Positions 54,991 through 64,000 of a stretch of DNA of 64,000 nucleotides are shown here, in pieces (position 1 is the stretch's first letter; every line of letters begins with the position of its first letter). The notes under the pieces are model-generated. The model had not been told where the DNA came from. It made no database searches and saw only the letters and a list, made by a program, of their open reading frames with translations. The stretch is from Sphingomonas sp. So64.6b (lineage in GTDB: Bacteria > Pseudomonadota > Alphaproteobacteria > Sphingomonadales > Sphingomonadaceae). The translations under genes were made by a program, and so were the position numbers. The stretch lies in assembly GCF_014171475.1 (NCBI RefSeq), contig NZ_CP048817.1, forward strand, positions 1,860,001 through 1,924,000. The letters run 5' to 3'.

Positions 54991-55715
54991 TTCGCGGCGA
55001 CCACCGGTTCGGTGCGTCCGGGCAAGCCGGCGAGCAGCTGCCCGACCCGCTTCGTCGCGCCCTCGGCGGTGCGCACGTCACCGCCCATTTGCGGATCGGC
55101 GTTGAACCAGATCACATCACCGGTCTTGAGGTCGACAAGGCCGGCCTAGCCGACATGGATGCCCGGGACGATCGCCACACCGAACATCGCGCCGAAAATC
55201 TGCGCCGTCTTGCGGCCAGAAGAACCATAAGCGTCATGGGTGAAGAAGAAGAGTGCGTAATCGGCCCCCGCCATCTTCCCGATCCGCGCCGTGCCGTTAC
55301 CCAGCGTCCAGTCGAAACGCGTCTTCTTGGTTGGCAATCGCTGACCAACAAAAAGTTTGTGGACCTGGATCGATTGCGCGACCGCGCTGAACAGCGCGCG
55401 ATATTCGGCAAGATAGATGCCATCATCGCCCTCGGGATCCTCAGGGAAGATGACTTTCGCACCGGAAATCGTGTCGTTCGCCTTCATCTGTTCGGCGATC
55501 AATCCACGAGCCGTCGCGGTCCAGTCGGCATTGGGCTCATCGACCCCGCCGGTCGTCAGCGTGCCGACATGAACATCCGGCCGGAACACGGCGATTGTCA
55601 CCTGACGATCGACCGGAAAGGCGAATCCGTCACGAACCGCCGATCGCTCCTGCGCCACGGCGGTAGACGACATCAAAAATACGGCAGCAAATGCCGCGAT
55701 AAAGCGCAAAACCAT
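54987..55715 (-). pseudogene. exported hypothetical protein interrupted by an in-frame TAG
   Basis: One reading frame of 242 codons between ATG 55715 (GGGGGG three bases upstream; signal peptide MVLRFIAAFAAVFLMSSTAVAQ) and TGA 54987-54989, broken only by TAG at 55146-55148 (codon 190). Before the stop: YALFFFTHDAYGSSGRK ... GIHVG. After it the frame continues AGLVDLKTGDVIWFNADPQ and ends VVAAK, then overlaps the M48 start by 4 bases exactly as a normal operon partner would. A Tyr or Trp codon mutated to TAG is the simplest reading; readthrough is another. No family is recognised. Confidence 0.75.
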
Positions 55716-55848
55716 AATCCCCCCGACCCCTCGAAGCCGAATCTTTCGATCCGCCAAGTGCGGGTTTGGCAATCGGGCAAAAATTAGGCAAGCGCCTTTT
55801 CAGCGATGCGTTGGCGGCGAGACTTTCTGCCTCGCCGCCGAGGGACGA

Positions 55849-57315
55849 TCAGCCCAGCGCCTTCTTCAACAATTCGTTGACCACGCCCGGATTCGCCTTG
55901 CCGCCCATCGCTTTCATCGTCTGGCCGACGAAGAAACCAAACAAAGCCCCCTTACCGCCGCGATATTGTTCGAGCTGATTGGGATTGGCCGCCATGACGT
56001 CGGCGATGACCTTTTCGATCGCTCCGGTATCGCTAGTCTGTTTCAGGCCGCGTTCCTCGACGATCGCGTTCGCCCCCTGCCCGGTTTCGAGCATGATCTC
56101 GAACACCTGCTTGGCGAGCGTGCCCGACAGCGTTCCGTCAGCGACGAGGCCGAGCAATTCGGCCGCCTGAGCAGGGCTGACGGGGCTCTCATCCAACGCC
56201 TTTCCGAGTCGGTTTAGAGCGCCGAACAGTTCGGAGGTTAGCCAGTTCGCCGCAGGCGCAGCCTTGGCACCGGCGTCAAGCATTTCGTCGAACCAGCTTG
56301 CCGTTTCAACCTCGGCGGTAAGCACCGCTGCGTGATAGGGCGTGACGCCCAGTGCCTCGTACCGCGCGCGCTTGGCGTCGGGCAGTTCCGGCAGGCTCTC
56401 GCGACATTCGGCCAGGAACGCTTCGTCGAGTTCCAAAGGCAGCAGATCAGGATCGGGAAAATAGCGGTAATCATGCGCGTCTTCCTTCGAGCGCATCGAC
56501 CGCGTCTCGTTGCGATCGGGATCGTAGAGGCGCGTTTCCTGAACGATGCGCCCGCCTTCTTCGAGCACCCCGACTTGGCGGCGCGCTTCCTGCTCGACCA
56601 CCGCCATGACGAAGCGGACTGAATTGACGTTCTTGGTCTCGGTCCGGGTGCCGAGCGGATCACCCGCCTTGCGCACGCTGACATTGACGTCGGCGCGCAT
56701 CGAGCCTTCTTCCATATTGCCGTCGCAACTACCGACATAGCGCAGAATCGATCTGAGCTTACGCAAATAAGCTCCTGCTTCTGCTGGAGAAGCCATGTCC
56801 GGCTTGGACACGATTTCCATCAGAGCGACGCCCGAACGATTGAGATCGACATAGGATCGCGTCGGATGCTGGTCGTGCATCAACTTGCCCGCGTCCTGCT
56901 CGACATGGATGCGCTCGACACCGATGCGCTTGCCGCTGGCATCGGGGTTCTTTTCATCGAGGCTGATGTCGATCGCGCCTTCGCCGACCAGCGGGTGATA
57001 GAGCTGGCTGATCTGATAGCCCTGCGGCAAATCGGCATAGAAGTAATTCTTGCGGTCGAAGCGCGACCATTTGTTGATCTGCGCGTCGATCGCCATGCCG
57101 GTGCGCACCGCCTGGCGGATGCATTCGCGGTTGGGCACCGGCAGCATGCCGGGCATCGCCGCATCAACCAGCGACACCTGCGTGTTGGGCTCCGCGCCGA
57201 ACGTCGTGGCCGCGCCCGAGAAGAGCTTGGCGTTCGACGTGACCTGAGCATGGACTTCAAGGCCGATCACGACCTCCCACTCGCCCGTGGCGCCCTGAAT
57301 ACGATAGTCGCTCAT
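55849..57315 (-). CDS. gatB: Asp-tRNA(Asn)/Glu-tRNA(Gln) amidotransferase subunit B
   Basis: tRNA-binding and kinase subunit of the GatCAB transamidosome, 488 residues. [20 protein letters not shown] and [12 protein letters not shown] near the N-terminus, [30 protein letters not shown], and the C-terminal YqeY-like domain ([20 protein letters not shown]) are all standard. ATG 57315 overlaps the stop of the small membrane gene. gatC and gatA lie upstream on the same strand. Confidence 0.97.
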   Translation of the reverse strand: MSDYRIQGATGEWEVVIGLEVHAQVTSNAKLFSGAATTFGAEPNTQVSLVDAAMPGMLPVPNRECIRQAVRTGMAIDAQINKWSRFDRKNYFYADLPQGYQISQLYHPLVGEGAIDISLDEKNPDASGKRIGVERIHVEQDAGKLMHDQHPTRSYVDLNRSGVALMEIVSKPDMASPAEAGAYLRKLRSILRYVGSCDGNMEEGSMRADVNVSVRKAGDPLGTRTETKNVNSVRFVMAVVEQEARRQVGVLEEGGRIVQETRLYDPDRNETRSMRSKEDAHDYRYFPDPDLLPLELDEAFLAECRESLPELPDAKRARYEALGVTPYHAAVLTAEVETASWFDEMLDAGAKAAPAANWLTSELFGALNRLGKALDESPVSPAQAAELLGLVADGTLSGTLAKQVFEIMLETGQGANAIVEERGLKQTSDTGAIEKVIADVMAANPNQLEQYRGGKGALFGFFVGQTMKAMGGKANPGVVNELLKKALG

Positions 57316-57761
57316 TTCCGATTCCGATGATGAATATAATGGATGGCGGTCAGCACGGCGTTGCTGCCGAGCAAGGCGATGACCCAGCATGCGGCCAGTA
57401 TCCGCAGGATCACCACCTCAAAACCGAGCGAACGCCCCTGTGTATGGGCAGCGACGGCAGCTGCCGCCGCCATGCCCAGGAACAACAGGCCGAGGCGGAA
57501 CTCTCCGCGCAGGATCACGCTGTTGCCGACGCACAGCCCGATGATGAAAATGGCGATGAAGATGAAGAATTTCGCCAGCCCAGCATGATTGAACGGGCCG
57601 TTGTCGATCTCGGCCAGCGAATTGCCGATATAGGCGCTGAGGATCGCGCCGAACGCGACGTTCAACGCGGTCTGAGCTTCGCGCAGGACTTCGAGGTTGC
57701 GGGCATAGAATCCGTCCGGCGCTACCACCACGCCTCCGATCGTGCAGTGAAGACAGCACAT
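57312..57761 (-). CDS. small membrane protein of unknown function
   Basis: 149 residues with four hydrophobic segments ([57 protein letters not shown]). No family is recognised. It overlaps gatB by 4 bases. The start is unclear: ATG 57761, or a GTG near 57728 that follows GGAGG by four bases and would give [14 protein letters not shown]. Confidence 0.68.
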   Translation of the reverse strand: MCCLHCTIGGVVVAPDGFYARNLEVLREAQTALNVAFGAILSAYIGNSLAEIDNGPFNHAGLAKFFIFIAIFIIGLCVGNSVILRGEFRLGLLFLGMAAAAAVAAHTQGRSLGFEVVILRILAACWVIALLGSNAVLTAIHYIHHRNRK

Positions 57762-58009
57762 TTTTCAGTGACACAGGTTTTAACAGTAATCGCCACCGCA
57801 CCGCCGATGGCAGCTCGGTTGCAAGTCACCCGCTGAATGCGAAAGGACGATTCAATCATTTCTTTCGGCCCTGCCTGTGCCGTTTCGGACGTGGCTTCCG
57901 TTTCGTCTTAGAAGCGCCAGCCCGACGCTTGAAACCCAGTTTCACATTCGCGATCAAGCCGATGAGCCCTTCGCCGACGAGCTCAAAAACCAGCCGCCCG
58001 AAAACTCTC

Positions 58010-59494
58010 CTACCACCACGCCTCCGGACGCGCCACGAACCCGGCGCGTTCCTCCAGCGCCAGCCCCGCGTTGAGCACGCCCTGCTCATCAAGCGCCTTG
58101 CCGATGATCTGCAGCCCGAGCGGCAGGCCGCTCTTGTCGAGGCCGCCCGGCACCGACATCGCCGGCAGGCCGGCGAGCGACGAGGGCACGGTGAACACGT
58201 CGTTGAGATACATCGCCAGCGGATCCGCCAATTTCTCGCCCAGCGCGAACGCCGCCGACGGCGCAGTCGGGGTGAGCAGCAGGTCGCAACTTTCCCAAGC
58301 CCGGTCGAAATCGCGCGCGATCAAGGTCCGGACCTTTTGCGCCTGGGTGTAATAGGCGTCGTAAAAACCGGCCGAAAGCACATAGGTGCCGATCAGGATG
58401 CGCCGCTTGACCTCGGGCCCGAAGCCCGCCGCACGCGTCGCCGCATACATATCCAGCAGATTAGCGCCTTCAGGCAGATCGCGCAGGCCATAGCGTACGC
58501 CGTCATAGCGCGCGAGGTTGGACGAGGCTTCCGCAGGCGCGATGATGTAATAAGCGGGGAGCGCGTATTTGGTGTGCGGCAGCGAAACCTCGACGATCTC
58601 CGCGCCGGCATCCTTCAGCCAATCGATGCCCTTCTGCCATAGTGCGTCGATCTCGCTCGGCATATTGTCGACGCGATATTCCTTCGGGATGCCAACTCGC
58701 TTGCCGCGCAGATTGCCCGACAGGCCCTGTTCCCATCTGGGGACGTCGAGCTCGAGCGAGGTCGCGTCCTTCGGATCGAAACCCGACATCGCCTCAAGCA
58801 TGATCGCGCAGTCCTTGACGTTGCGCGCCATCGGCCCGGCCTGGTCGAGCGATGAGGCAAATGCCACGACACCCCAGCGCGAGCAGCGGCCATAGGTCGG
58901 CTTGATCCCCGATATGCCGGTGAATGCGGCGGGCTGACGGATCGAACCGCCGGTATCCGTGCCGGTCGCCGCCGGGCACAGCCGCGCGGCGATCGCCGCT
59001 GAACTGCCACCCGATGAGCCGCCGGGCGCGAGAGGCGCGTTACCGCCGTCTGCCCGCCGCCAGGGCGAAATGACATTGCCGAACGCGCTGGTCTCGTTCG
59101 ACGATCCCATCGCGAACTGGTCCATGTTGAGCTTGCCGAGCATGCCGGCACCGGCATTCCACAGCTTGCCCGACACGGTCGATTCGTATGGCGGGGTAAA
59201 ACCTTCGAGGATATGGCTCGCCGCGGTCGAGGCGACGCCCTTGGTGCAGAACAAATCCTTCATGCCGATCGGCACGCCGGCCAGTGGCTTGAGCGCTTCA
59301 CCCGCGGCACGCGCGGTATCCGCTTCCTTGGCGGCGGCGATGGCATGGTCGGGGGTTTCGACGAGAAATGCGTTGAGCGCCTTGGCCCGGCTTACCTTGA
59401 CGATGAACGCGTCCGCCACTTCGCGGGCCGAGAAAGTGCCGAGACGCACGCCGTCGCGGATCGCCGCAACACCCAGATCGGTAAGGTCAGTCAT
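58010..59494 (-). CDS. gatA: Asp-tRNA(Asn)/Glu-tRNA(Gln) amidotransferase subunit A
   Basis: Amidase subunit of GatCAB that releases ammonia from glutamine, 494 residues. The amidase signature with its Ser-cisSer-Lys triad is present: [10 protein letters not shown] (Lys near residue 78), [13 protein letters not shown] near 158, and [17 protein letters not shown] [15 protein letters not shown] near 175. The start ATG 59494 shares one base with the gatC stop (TAATGA). Confidence 0.97.
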   Translation of the reverse strand: MTDLTDLGVAAIRDGVRLGTFSAREVADAFIVKVSRAKALNAFLVETPDHAIAAAKEADTARAAGEALKPLAGVPIGMKDLFCTKGVASTAASHILEGFTPPYESTVSGKLWNAGAGMLGKLNMDQFAMGSSNETSAFGNVISPWRRADGGNAPLAPGGSSGGSSAAIAARLCPAATGTDTGGSIRQPAAFTGISGIKPTYGRCSRWGVVAFASSLDQAGPMARNVKDCAIMLEAMSGFDPKDATSLELDVPRWEQGLSGNLRGKRVGIPKEYRVDNMPSEIDALWQKGIDWLKDAGAEIVEVSLPHTKYALPAYYIIAPAEASSNLARYDGVRYGLRDLPEGANLLDMYAATRAAGFGPEVKRRILIGTYVLSAGFYDAYYTQAQKVRTLIARDFDRAWESCDLLLTPTAPSAAFALGEKLADPLAMYLNDVFTVPSSLAGLPAMSVPGGLDKSGLPLGLQIIGKALDEQGVLNAGLALEERAGFVARPEAWW

Positions 59495-59781
59495 TATTCG
59501 ATCACCTTGGGCACGGTGAAAAATCCATGTTCGGCCTGTGGCGCGTTGGACAGCACCGCGTCGCGCACGCCGCCGTCGGTGACGACATCGTCGCGCAGGC
59601 GAAGATGGTTGGGGATGACCGCGGTCATCGGCTCGATGCCGGTGACATCGACCTCGCCCAACTGCTCGATCCAGCCCATGATATTGTCGAGTTCGGGCGC
59701 GATACGCGCAGCCTCTTCCTCGGTGATCGCGATGCGGGCAAGGCTCGCGATCTTTCTGACGGTTGCGGTATCGACTGACAT
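59494..59781 (-). CDS. gatC: Asp-tRNA(Asn)/Glu-tRNA(Gln) amidotransferase subunit C
   Basis: Small stabilising subunit of GatCAB, 95 residues: [41 protein letters not shown] and the C-terminal FFTVPKVIE are diagnostic. It lies directly before gatA with a one-base overlap. Divergent from the DUF3089 gene. Confidence 0.96.
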   Translation of the reverse strand: MSVDTATVRKIASLARIAITEEEAARIAPELDNIMGWIEQLGEVDVTGIEPMTAVIPNHLRLRDDVVTDGGVRDAVLSNAPQAEHGFFTVPKVIE

Positions 59782-59971
59782 GGCGCTGCGGCTAGCAGAG
59801 GCCCCCGCGCCCACGCAACCTATTCGAACGGTTCGCCGCCCGGCCCGCCCCTTTTTCGCACCCAGTGAAACCGCATGCGATCGCGATTGCAAGCCTTGCA
59901 TTCATGATGCACGGCGCTTGCGATTGCCTTTGGCGGCCGGCCAGGCCGCGCTGCACAATGGAGTTTGGCGT

Positions 59972-61075
59972 TTGGCCCGGAAGTTCCTCTATGTCGTGGC
60001 GTTCATCATCGTGCTGGCGATAGCGTCGCTCGTGACTTACCGGTTATGGGGACCGCAGTTGATCCGCTTAGCGACGGTGCCATCCGCCGCTTTCGAGCCA
60101 TTGCCGCCACAGCCGGCCAATGCCTATGCCGATCCGAAGATGTGGCTTGCACGGCCTGATCGAACGAACAATCCCGCGCGCTGGACGCCGGCCGGATACG
60201 CTCCCGCTGCAGCACCGGTCGCCGCCGTCTTCTACATCCACCCGACATCCTATCTCGACCGGTCGCGCTGGAACGCCCCGCTCGACAACACCGAAGCAAA
60301 TGATCGCGCCATCTTGTTCCTGCGCGGTCAGGTAACGGCGTTCAACGACAGCGGTGCGATCTGGGCCCCGCGCTATCGCCAGGCGACTTTCGGCGCGTTC
60401 TTGACCAGCCAGACGGAGGCGCAGAAGGCGCTCGACATCGCTTATCGCGACATCAACGCCGCGTTCGACCAGTTCCTCGAGGAAGCCGGCGACCGCCCGA
60501 TCATCCTTGCCGGGCATAGCCAGGGTGCCCTGCACCTCACCCGACTGCTGCGCGACCGGATCGCCGGCACGCCGCTCGCGAAGCGTATCGTCGCGGCTTA
60601 TGTGGTCGGCTGGCCGGTTTCGCGCACCACCGACTTGCCCTTGATGGGCCTGAGCGAATGCACCCGCGCCGACCAGACCGGTTGCATCCTGTCCTGGCAG
60701 AGCTTCGCCGAGCCGGCCGAACCCGAATTGATCATCGCGACGTTCGATGCGACCACCGGCTTCAACGGCCAGCCGCGCAAAGACACGCCGATGATCTGTA
60801 CCAACCCGCTGACCGGAACAGCCAATGCCGCTGCGCCAGCCACGGCGAATCTCGGCACGCTGTTGCCTTCGGCCGACCTCTCCACCGCGACGGTCGTAGC
60901 GGGGAAGGTTCCGGCACGATGCGAGGGCCGCGGATTGCTGCTGATCGGCGAGGGTCCGAACATGGGCAGCTACGTGCTGCCGGGCAACAACTACCACGTC
61001 TATGACTATAGTCTGTTCTGGGCCAATATCCGGGCCGACGCGGCGCGGCGGTTGACCGCGTTCGAGGCGAAATGA
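59972..61075 (+). CDS. DUF3089 family alpha/beta hydrolase
   Basis: Predicted membrane-anchored hydrolase of 367 residues. An N-terminal helix ([19 protein letters not shown]) is followed by an alpha/beta domain with the nucleophile elbow GHSQG near residue 180, in [17 protein letters not shown], and the DUF3089 patterns [18 protein letters not shown] and [17 protein letters not shown]. The start TTG 59972 is inferred from GGAG eight bases before it and the immediate basic residues (ARK) ahead of the helix. Substrate unknown. Confidence 0.85.
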   Translation: MARKFLYVVAFIIVLAIASLVTYRLWGPQLIRLATVPSAAFEPLPPQPANAYADPKMWLARPDRTNNPARWTPAGYAPAAAPVAAVFYIHPTSYLDRSRWNAPLDNTEANDRAILFLRGQVTAFNDSGAIWAPRYRQATFGAFLTSQTEAQKALDIAYRDINAAFDQFLEEAGDRPIILAGHSQGALHLTRLLRDRIAGTPLAKRIVAAYVVGWPVSRTTDLPLMGLSECTRADQTGCILSWQSFAEPAEPELIIATFDATTGFNGQPRKDTPMICTNPLTGTANAAAPATANLGTLLPSADLSTATVVAGKVPARCEGRGLLLIGEGPNMGSYVLPGNNYHVYDYSLFWANIRADAARRLTAFEAK

Positions 61076-61082
61076 GCGTCGC

Positions 61083-61547
61083 GTGATAACCACCGATCGC
61101 ACCACCTTCCGCGACGCGCTTCCGAGCGGCGGTCGCCTGATCGGCCTCGATGTCGGCACCAAGACGATCGGCACGGCTTTATGCGATGCAGGCTGGAGCT
61201 TCGCTTCTCCTGCTACGCTGATCCGCCGCACCAAGTTTCAAAAGGACAAGCTCGCGCTCGCCGCACTGATCGCCCAACAGCAGGTCAAGGGCATCGTTAT
61301 CGGCCTGCCGCTCAACCTGACCGATGGCAGCGAAAGCCCGCGCAGCCAGTCGAGCCGCGCCTTTGCCCGCAACATGGAGGATCTCGGCCTGCCGATCTTC
61401 CTGCAGGACGAGCGCTGGTCGACTCAGGCGGTGACCCGCACCCTGATCGAACAGGATGCGAGCCGCGCCAAGCGCGCCGAACTGGTCGACAAGATGGCGG
61501 CTGCGTACATTCTGCAGGGCGCGATCGACGCGCTGGTCGCGAGCTGA
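61083..61547 (+). CDS. ruvX: Holliday junction resolvase-like protein RuvX (YqgF)
   Basis: RNase H-fold nuclease of 154 residues, involved in 16S rRNA 5' processing or recombination. [17 protein letters not shown] carries the first catalytic Asp, [19 protein letters not shown] and FLQDERWST the others, with [11 protein letters not shown] at the end. The start is GTG 61083, seven bases after the DUF3089 stop. Confidence 0.94.
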   Translation: MITTDRTTFRDALPSGGRLIGLDVGTKTIGTALCDAGWSFASPATLIRRTKFQKDKLALAALIAQQQVKGIVIGLPLNLTDGSESPRSQSSRAFARNMEDLGLPIFLQDERWSTQAVTRTLIEQDASRAKRAELVDKMAAAYILQGAIDALVAS

Positions 61548-61618
61548 GAACAAACCGTTTCGGATTGAAACCGGACAATATTGACCATCAAGTAACCGTC
61601 CGAGTCTAAATCGGCGTG

Positions 61619-61900
61619 ATGCTCATCCGTGCGATCCTTTTTGTTCTTTTTGTGCTGCTCATGAATGTCGCGGCGATCCTCGCATTCGGCGCGGACAAGG
61701 CCCGGGCGATGGCAGGTGCGCGACGCATCCCGGAGGCCCATCTGTTGTGGCTAGCATTCCTTGGTGGTTCGCCGGGCGCCCTCTGGGCCAGGCAATTGTA
61801 CCGGCACAAGACGCGCAAACAGCCATTTTCGTCGCGGCTGGAGATCATCGCGATGCTCCAGGCCGGTGTCGCGATGGGGTTGATCGTCGCTTTGATCTGA
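61619..61900 (+). CDS. DUF1294 family membrane protein
   Basis: 93-residue membrane protein from ATG 61619 (or GTG 61616). [19 protein letters not shown] and [21 protein letters not shown] are the DUF1294 core, flanked by hydrophobic segments at both ends. Function unknown. Confidence 0.88.
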   Translation: MLIRAILFVLFVLLMNVAAILAFGADKARAMAGARRIPEAHLLWLAFLGGSPGALWARQLYRHKTRKQPFSSRLEIIAMLQAGVAMGLIVALI

Positions 61901-61946
61901 ACGCTATCTTGCGCCCCTGCCCTGTGCCCGCTACCCGATCCCTTTA

Positions 61947-62936
61947 ATGTCAGCATCAGATCATCGCCCCGCTTCGCAGTTCGCCGGAAGCGCCGTTTTC
62001 CCGCACCGGCACCTCACCGGGATCGACGGATTGCAGCCGCATGAGATCATGTTCCTGCTCGACGAATCGGAGCAATGGATCGACAGCAATCGCAGCCGCG
62101 ACAAGGGCCACAAGCAGCTGCGCGGCCTGACTCAGATCAACGCCTTCTTCGAAAACAGCACGCGCACGCTGCTCTCGTTCGAGATCGCGGGAAAAAGACT
62201 GCGTGCCGACGTCGTCAACATGCATGCCGCCCAATCCTCGGTTAAAAAGGGCGAGACGCTGATCGACACCGCGATGACTCTGAACGCTATGCGCGCCGAT
62301 GTGATCGTCATCCGCCACCAGAGCTCGGGCGCGGTGCGGCTGATCGCCGACAAGGTCGATTGCCCGGTGCTCAATGCCGGCGACGGGCAGCATGAACACC
62401 CCACGCAGGCGCTGCTCGACGCACTGACCATCCGACGACGCCGCGGATCGGTCGCGGGGCAGCGCGTGGTGATCTGCGGTGACATCCTCCACAGCCGCGT
62501 CGCGCGCTCGAACATCCTTGCGCTGACCGCGCTCGCCGCCGAGGTGCGCGTCTGCGCGCCATCCACTTTGATGCCGGCGGGGATGGAGCGAATGGGTGTC
62601 ACACCATTCACTGATTTCGATCAGGCGCTGGACGGCGCCGATGTGGTGATGATGCTCAGGCTGCAGAATGAGCGGATGAGCGGTGCCTTCATTCCGTCCA
62701 ACCGCGAATTCCACCTGCGCTACGGCCTGACGCTCGCTCGCCTCGCCCGGGCGAAACCCGATGTACTCGTGATGCATCCGGGTCCGATGAATCGCGGCGT
62801 CGAGATCGATTCCGCGGTCGCCGACCATGTCGTGCATTCCGCCATCACCGAACAAGTCGAGATGGGGGTCGCGGTGCGCATGGCCTGTCTCGACGTGCTG
62901 ACGCGCCGCGCCCGCCGCGTAAAGGGCTGGTCATGA
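61947..62936 (+). CDS. pyrB: aspartate carbamoyltransferase catalytic subunit
   Basis: Second enzyme of pyrimidine synthesis, 329 residues. The carbamoyl-phosphate motif [13 protein letters not shown] lies near residue 68, [17 protein letters not shown] near 150 and the aspartate-binding MLRLQNERM near 235. No pyrI regulatory subunit is seen. Instead the next gene is a dihydroorotase-like protein coupled by ATGA, the class A ATCase arrangement of Pseudomonas in which PyrB pairs with an inactive PyrC'. Confidence 0.96.
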   Translation: MSASDHRPASQFAGSAVFPHRHLTGIDGLQPHEIMFLLDESEQWIDSNRSRDKGHKQLRGLTQINAFFENSTRTLLSFEIAGKRLRADVVNMHAAQSSVKKGETLIDTAMTLNAMRADVIVIRHQSSGAVRLIADKVDCPVLNAGDGQHEHPTQALLDALTIRRRRGSVAGQRVVICGDILHSRVARSNILALTALAAEVRVCAPSTLMPAGMERMGVTPFTDFDQALDGADVVMMLRLQNERMSGAFIPSNREFHLRYGLTLARLARAKPDVLVMHPGPMNRGVEIDSAVADHVVHSAITEQVEMGVAVRMACLDVLTRRARRVKGWS

Positions 62937-64000
62937 GCCGTACCTTCGCCCTGACCAACGCCAATCTTGTGTGCCCGGTGGCGGGCACCAGCACGGGCGC
63001 GGTGCTGGTACGCGGCGAGACGATCGCCGCAAGTGGCAACATCAAAATCCCCAAAGATGCGGAGGTCATCGATTGCAAGGGCGCGATGCTTGCGCCGGCG
63101 ATCGTCGACCTGGGTGTGTTCACGATCGATATCCCCGCCTGCCATGCCGGCGGCATCGTCCGGGTCGGGCTGATGCCCGATCAGACGCCGGTACTCGACG
63201 AACCCGGCGTGGTGCAGCGTGCCGCGCTGATCGGCCGCCCGGGGCTCTGGATCCACCCGATCGCCGCCGCGACCCGCGGCCTTGCCGGCAAGGATCTGAC
63301 CGAAATGGCGATCAATCGCGATGCCGGCGCGCGCGCGGTCGGCACCGGCGAACGCTGGATCGCCGATTCGGGCGTGATGCGCAAAGTACTCGCCTATGCC
63401 GGCGATCTCGGTCTGACCGTCGTCGCGCATCCCGAGGACGGCGGTATCGTCGGCAGCGCCGTGGCGACATCGGGCGAAACCGCGACGCGAATGGGCCTGC
63501 CCTCGGCACCGGCGATTGCCGAAGCGCTGGCGATCGCGCGCGATCTCATGCTCGCCGAGGAAACCGGCGCGAAGCTGCATCTGCGCCAAGTCACCACGGC
63601 AGCGGGCTTCGACCTGGTCCGCGCCGCGAAACGGCGCGGTGTCGCGGTAACCTGCGGTATCACTCCTGCCCATTTGCTGCTGTCGGACATCGCGATGAGC
63701 GATTTCCGCACCTTCACTCACCTCTCGCCCGCGCTTCGCGACGAAAGCGACCGGCAGGCGGCGTTACGCGCGCTCGCCGACGGGACCATCGATGTCTTGT
63801 GTTCAGGCCACGACCCGCGCGGCCCGGAGGAAAAGCGCTTGCCCTTTGCCGATTCGGCACCGGGCATGGCGGGCGCCGAGACATTGCTCGCGCTGTCGCT
63901 CGGCATGGTCCGCGACGAACTGATTACGATTGAGCGGCTCATCGCGCTGCTTTCGCTCAATCCGGCGACCGTGCTCGGGCTTGAAACCGGCACGTTGGCG
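62933..64000 (+). CDS. pyrC': dihydroorotase-like protein lacking metal-binding motif (PyrC'), partial
   Basis: Amidohydrolase-fold protein, 356 codons before the right edge. It resembles dihydroorotase ([62 protein letters not shown]). The HxH metal motif normally right after PAIVD, as in DxHxHLR, is replaced by LGVFTIDIP. The usual ATDHAPH is [12 protein letters not shown], and ITPHH has become ITPAH. Catalysis is therefore unlikely. ATG 62933 overlaps the pyrB stop. It probably acts as a structural partner of PyrB, as PyrC' does in Pseudomonas; an active dihydroorotase should be elsewhere in the genome. Confidence 0.85.
   Translation, partial: MSRTFALTNANLVCPVAGTSTGAVLVRGETIAASGNIKIPKDAEVIDCKGAMLAPAIVDLGVFTIDIPACHAGGIVRVGLMPDQTPVLDEPGVVQRAALIGRPGLWIHPIAAATRGLAGKDLTEMAINRDAGARAVGTGERWIADSGVMRKVLAYAGDLGLTVVAHPEDGGIVGSAVATSGETATRMGLPSAPAIAEALAIARDLMLAEETGAKLHLRQVTTAAGFDLVRAAKRRGVAVTCGITPAHLLLSDIAMSDFRTFTHLSPALRDESDRQAALRALADGTIDVLCSGHDPRGPEEKRLPFADSAPGMAGAETLLALSLGMVRDELITIERLIALLSLNPATVLGLETGTLA

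Overview
The window is a stretch of a high-GC alphaproteobacterial chromosome, most likely a sphingomonad (Sphingomonas or a close relative). The signs are an XrtA/PEP-CTERM exopolysaccharide locus, a complete gspC-N type II secretion operon, a TonB-dependent receptor paired with a surface lipoprotein, the tig/clpP/clpX and lon/hup neighbourhoods, a Ccm-type cytochrome c operon and dense genes joined by 4-base start/stop overlaps. The genus is an inference from gene content; no rRNA is present.

Layout. (1) 1-6498: part of an XrtA exopolysaccharide locus: chain-length determinant (cut by the left edge), export lipoprotein, PLP decarboxylase and acyl-CoA ligase on the minus strand, and a divergent ACP plus two alpha/beta hydrolases on the plus strand. 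(2) 6501-12675: thioredoxin reductase, cyclophilin, tRNA-Met, a 2H phosphoesterase coupled to a Kup potassium transporter, and an Lrp-type regulator divergent from alanine dehydrogenase. (3) 12676-13341: gene-poor, full of short AACAGG/CCTGTT repeats. (4) 13342-18271: ccmCDEFGH plus a TPR CcmI-like gene, with a palindromic repeat inside the start of ccmH; ccmA and ccmB are not here. (5) 18338-19488: an amino-acid dehydrogenase and tRNA-His. (6) 19540-31002: the type II secretion genes in the order C-D-E-F-G-H-I-J-K-L-M-N, read right to left. gspJ carries a threefold 33-bp repeat of its prepilin leader, and CGGGAA repeats lie between gspG and gspH. (7) 31145-37412: a prolyl 4-hydroxylase-like oxygenase coupled to a ligand-binding protein without signal peptide, then a TonB receptor and a beta-helix-like lipoprotein separated by a perfect hairpin. 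These may be linked to the secretion system as partners or cargo (inference). (8) 37658-44197: tRNA-Val, HU, Lon, an unknown exported protein, an M1 peptidase coupled to an ICMT-like membrane methyltransferase, and a small unknown gene. (9) 44202-45752: a glycosyltransferase-like membrane protein gene broken by two frameshifts. (10) 45817-52536: GNAT, ChaA antiporter, ClpX, ClpP, GT2 glycosyltransferase, a palindromic repeat, trigger factor with a long His- and Lys/Ala-rich tail, and tRNA-Leu. (11) 52678-55715: two overlapping tiny genes for disordered proteins, then a minus-strand trio (a gene interrupted by an in-frame TAG, an M48 peptidase, an exported unknown). (12) 55849-64000: gatB, a small membrane gene, gatA and gatC, then a DUF3089 hydrolase, ruvX, DUF1294, pyrB and a dihydroorotase-like gene lacking the usual metal motif, cut by the right edge.

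Most of the window is ordinary housekeeping. The points most worth a second look are the repeated prepilin leader in gspJ, the palindrome read through in ccmH, the in-frame amber codon at 55146-55148, the hydroxylase/binding-protein pair beside the secretion operon, the hairpin between lipoprotein and receptor, and the iterated hexamers in two gaps.
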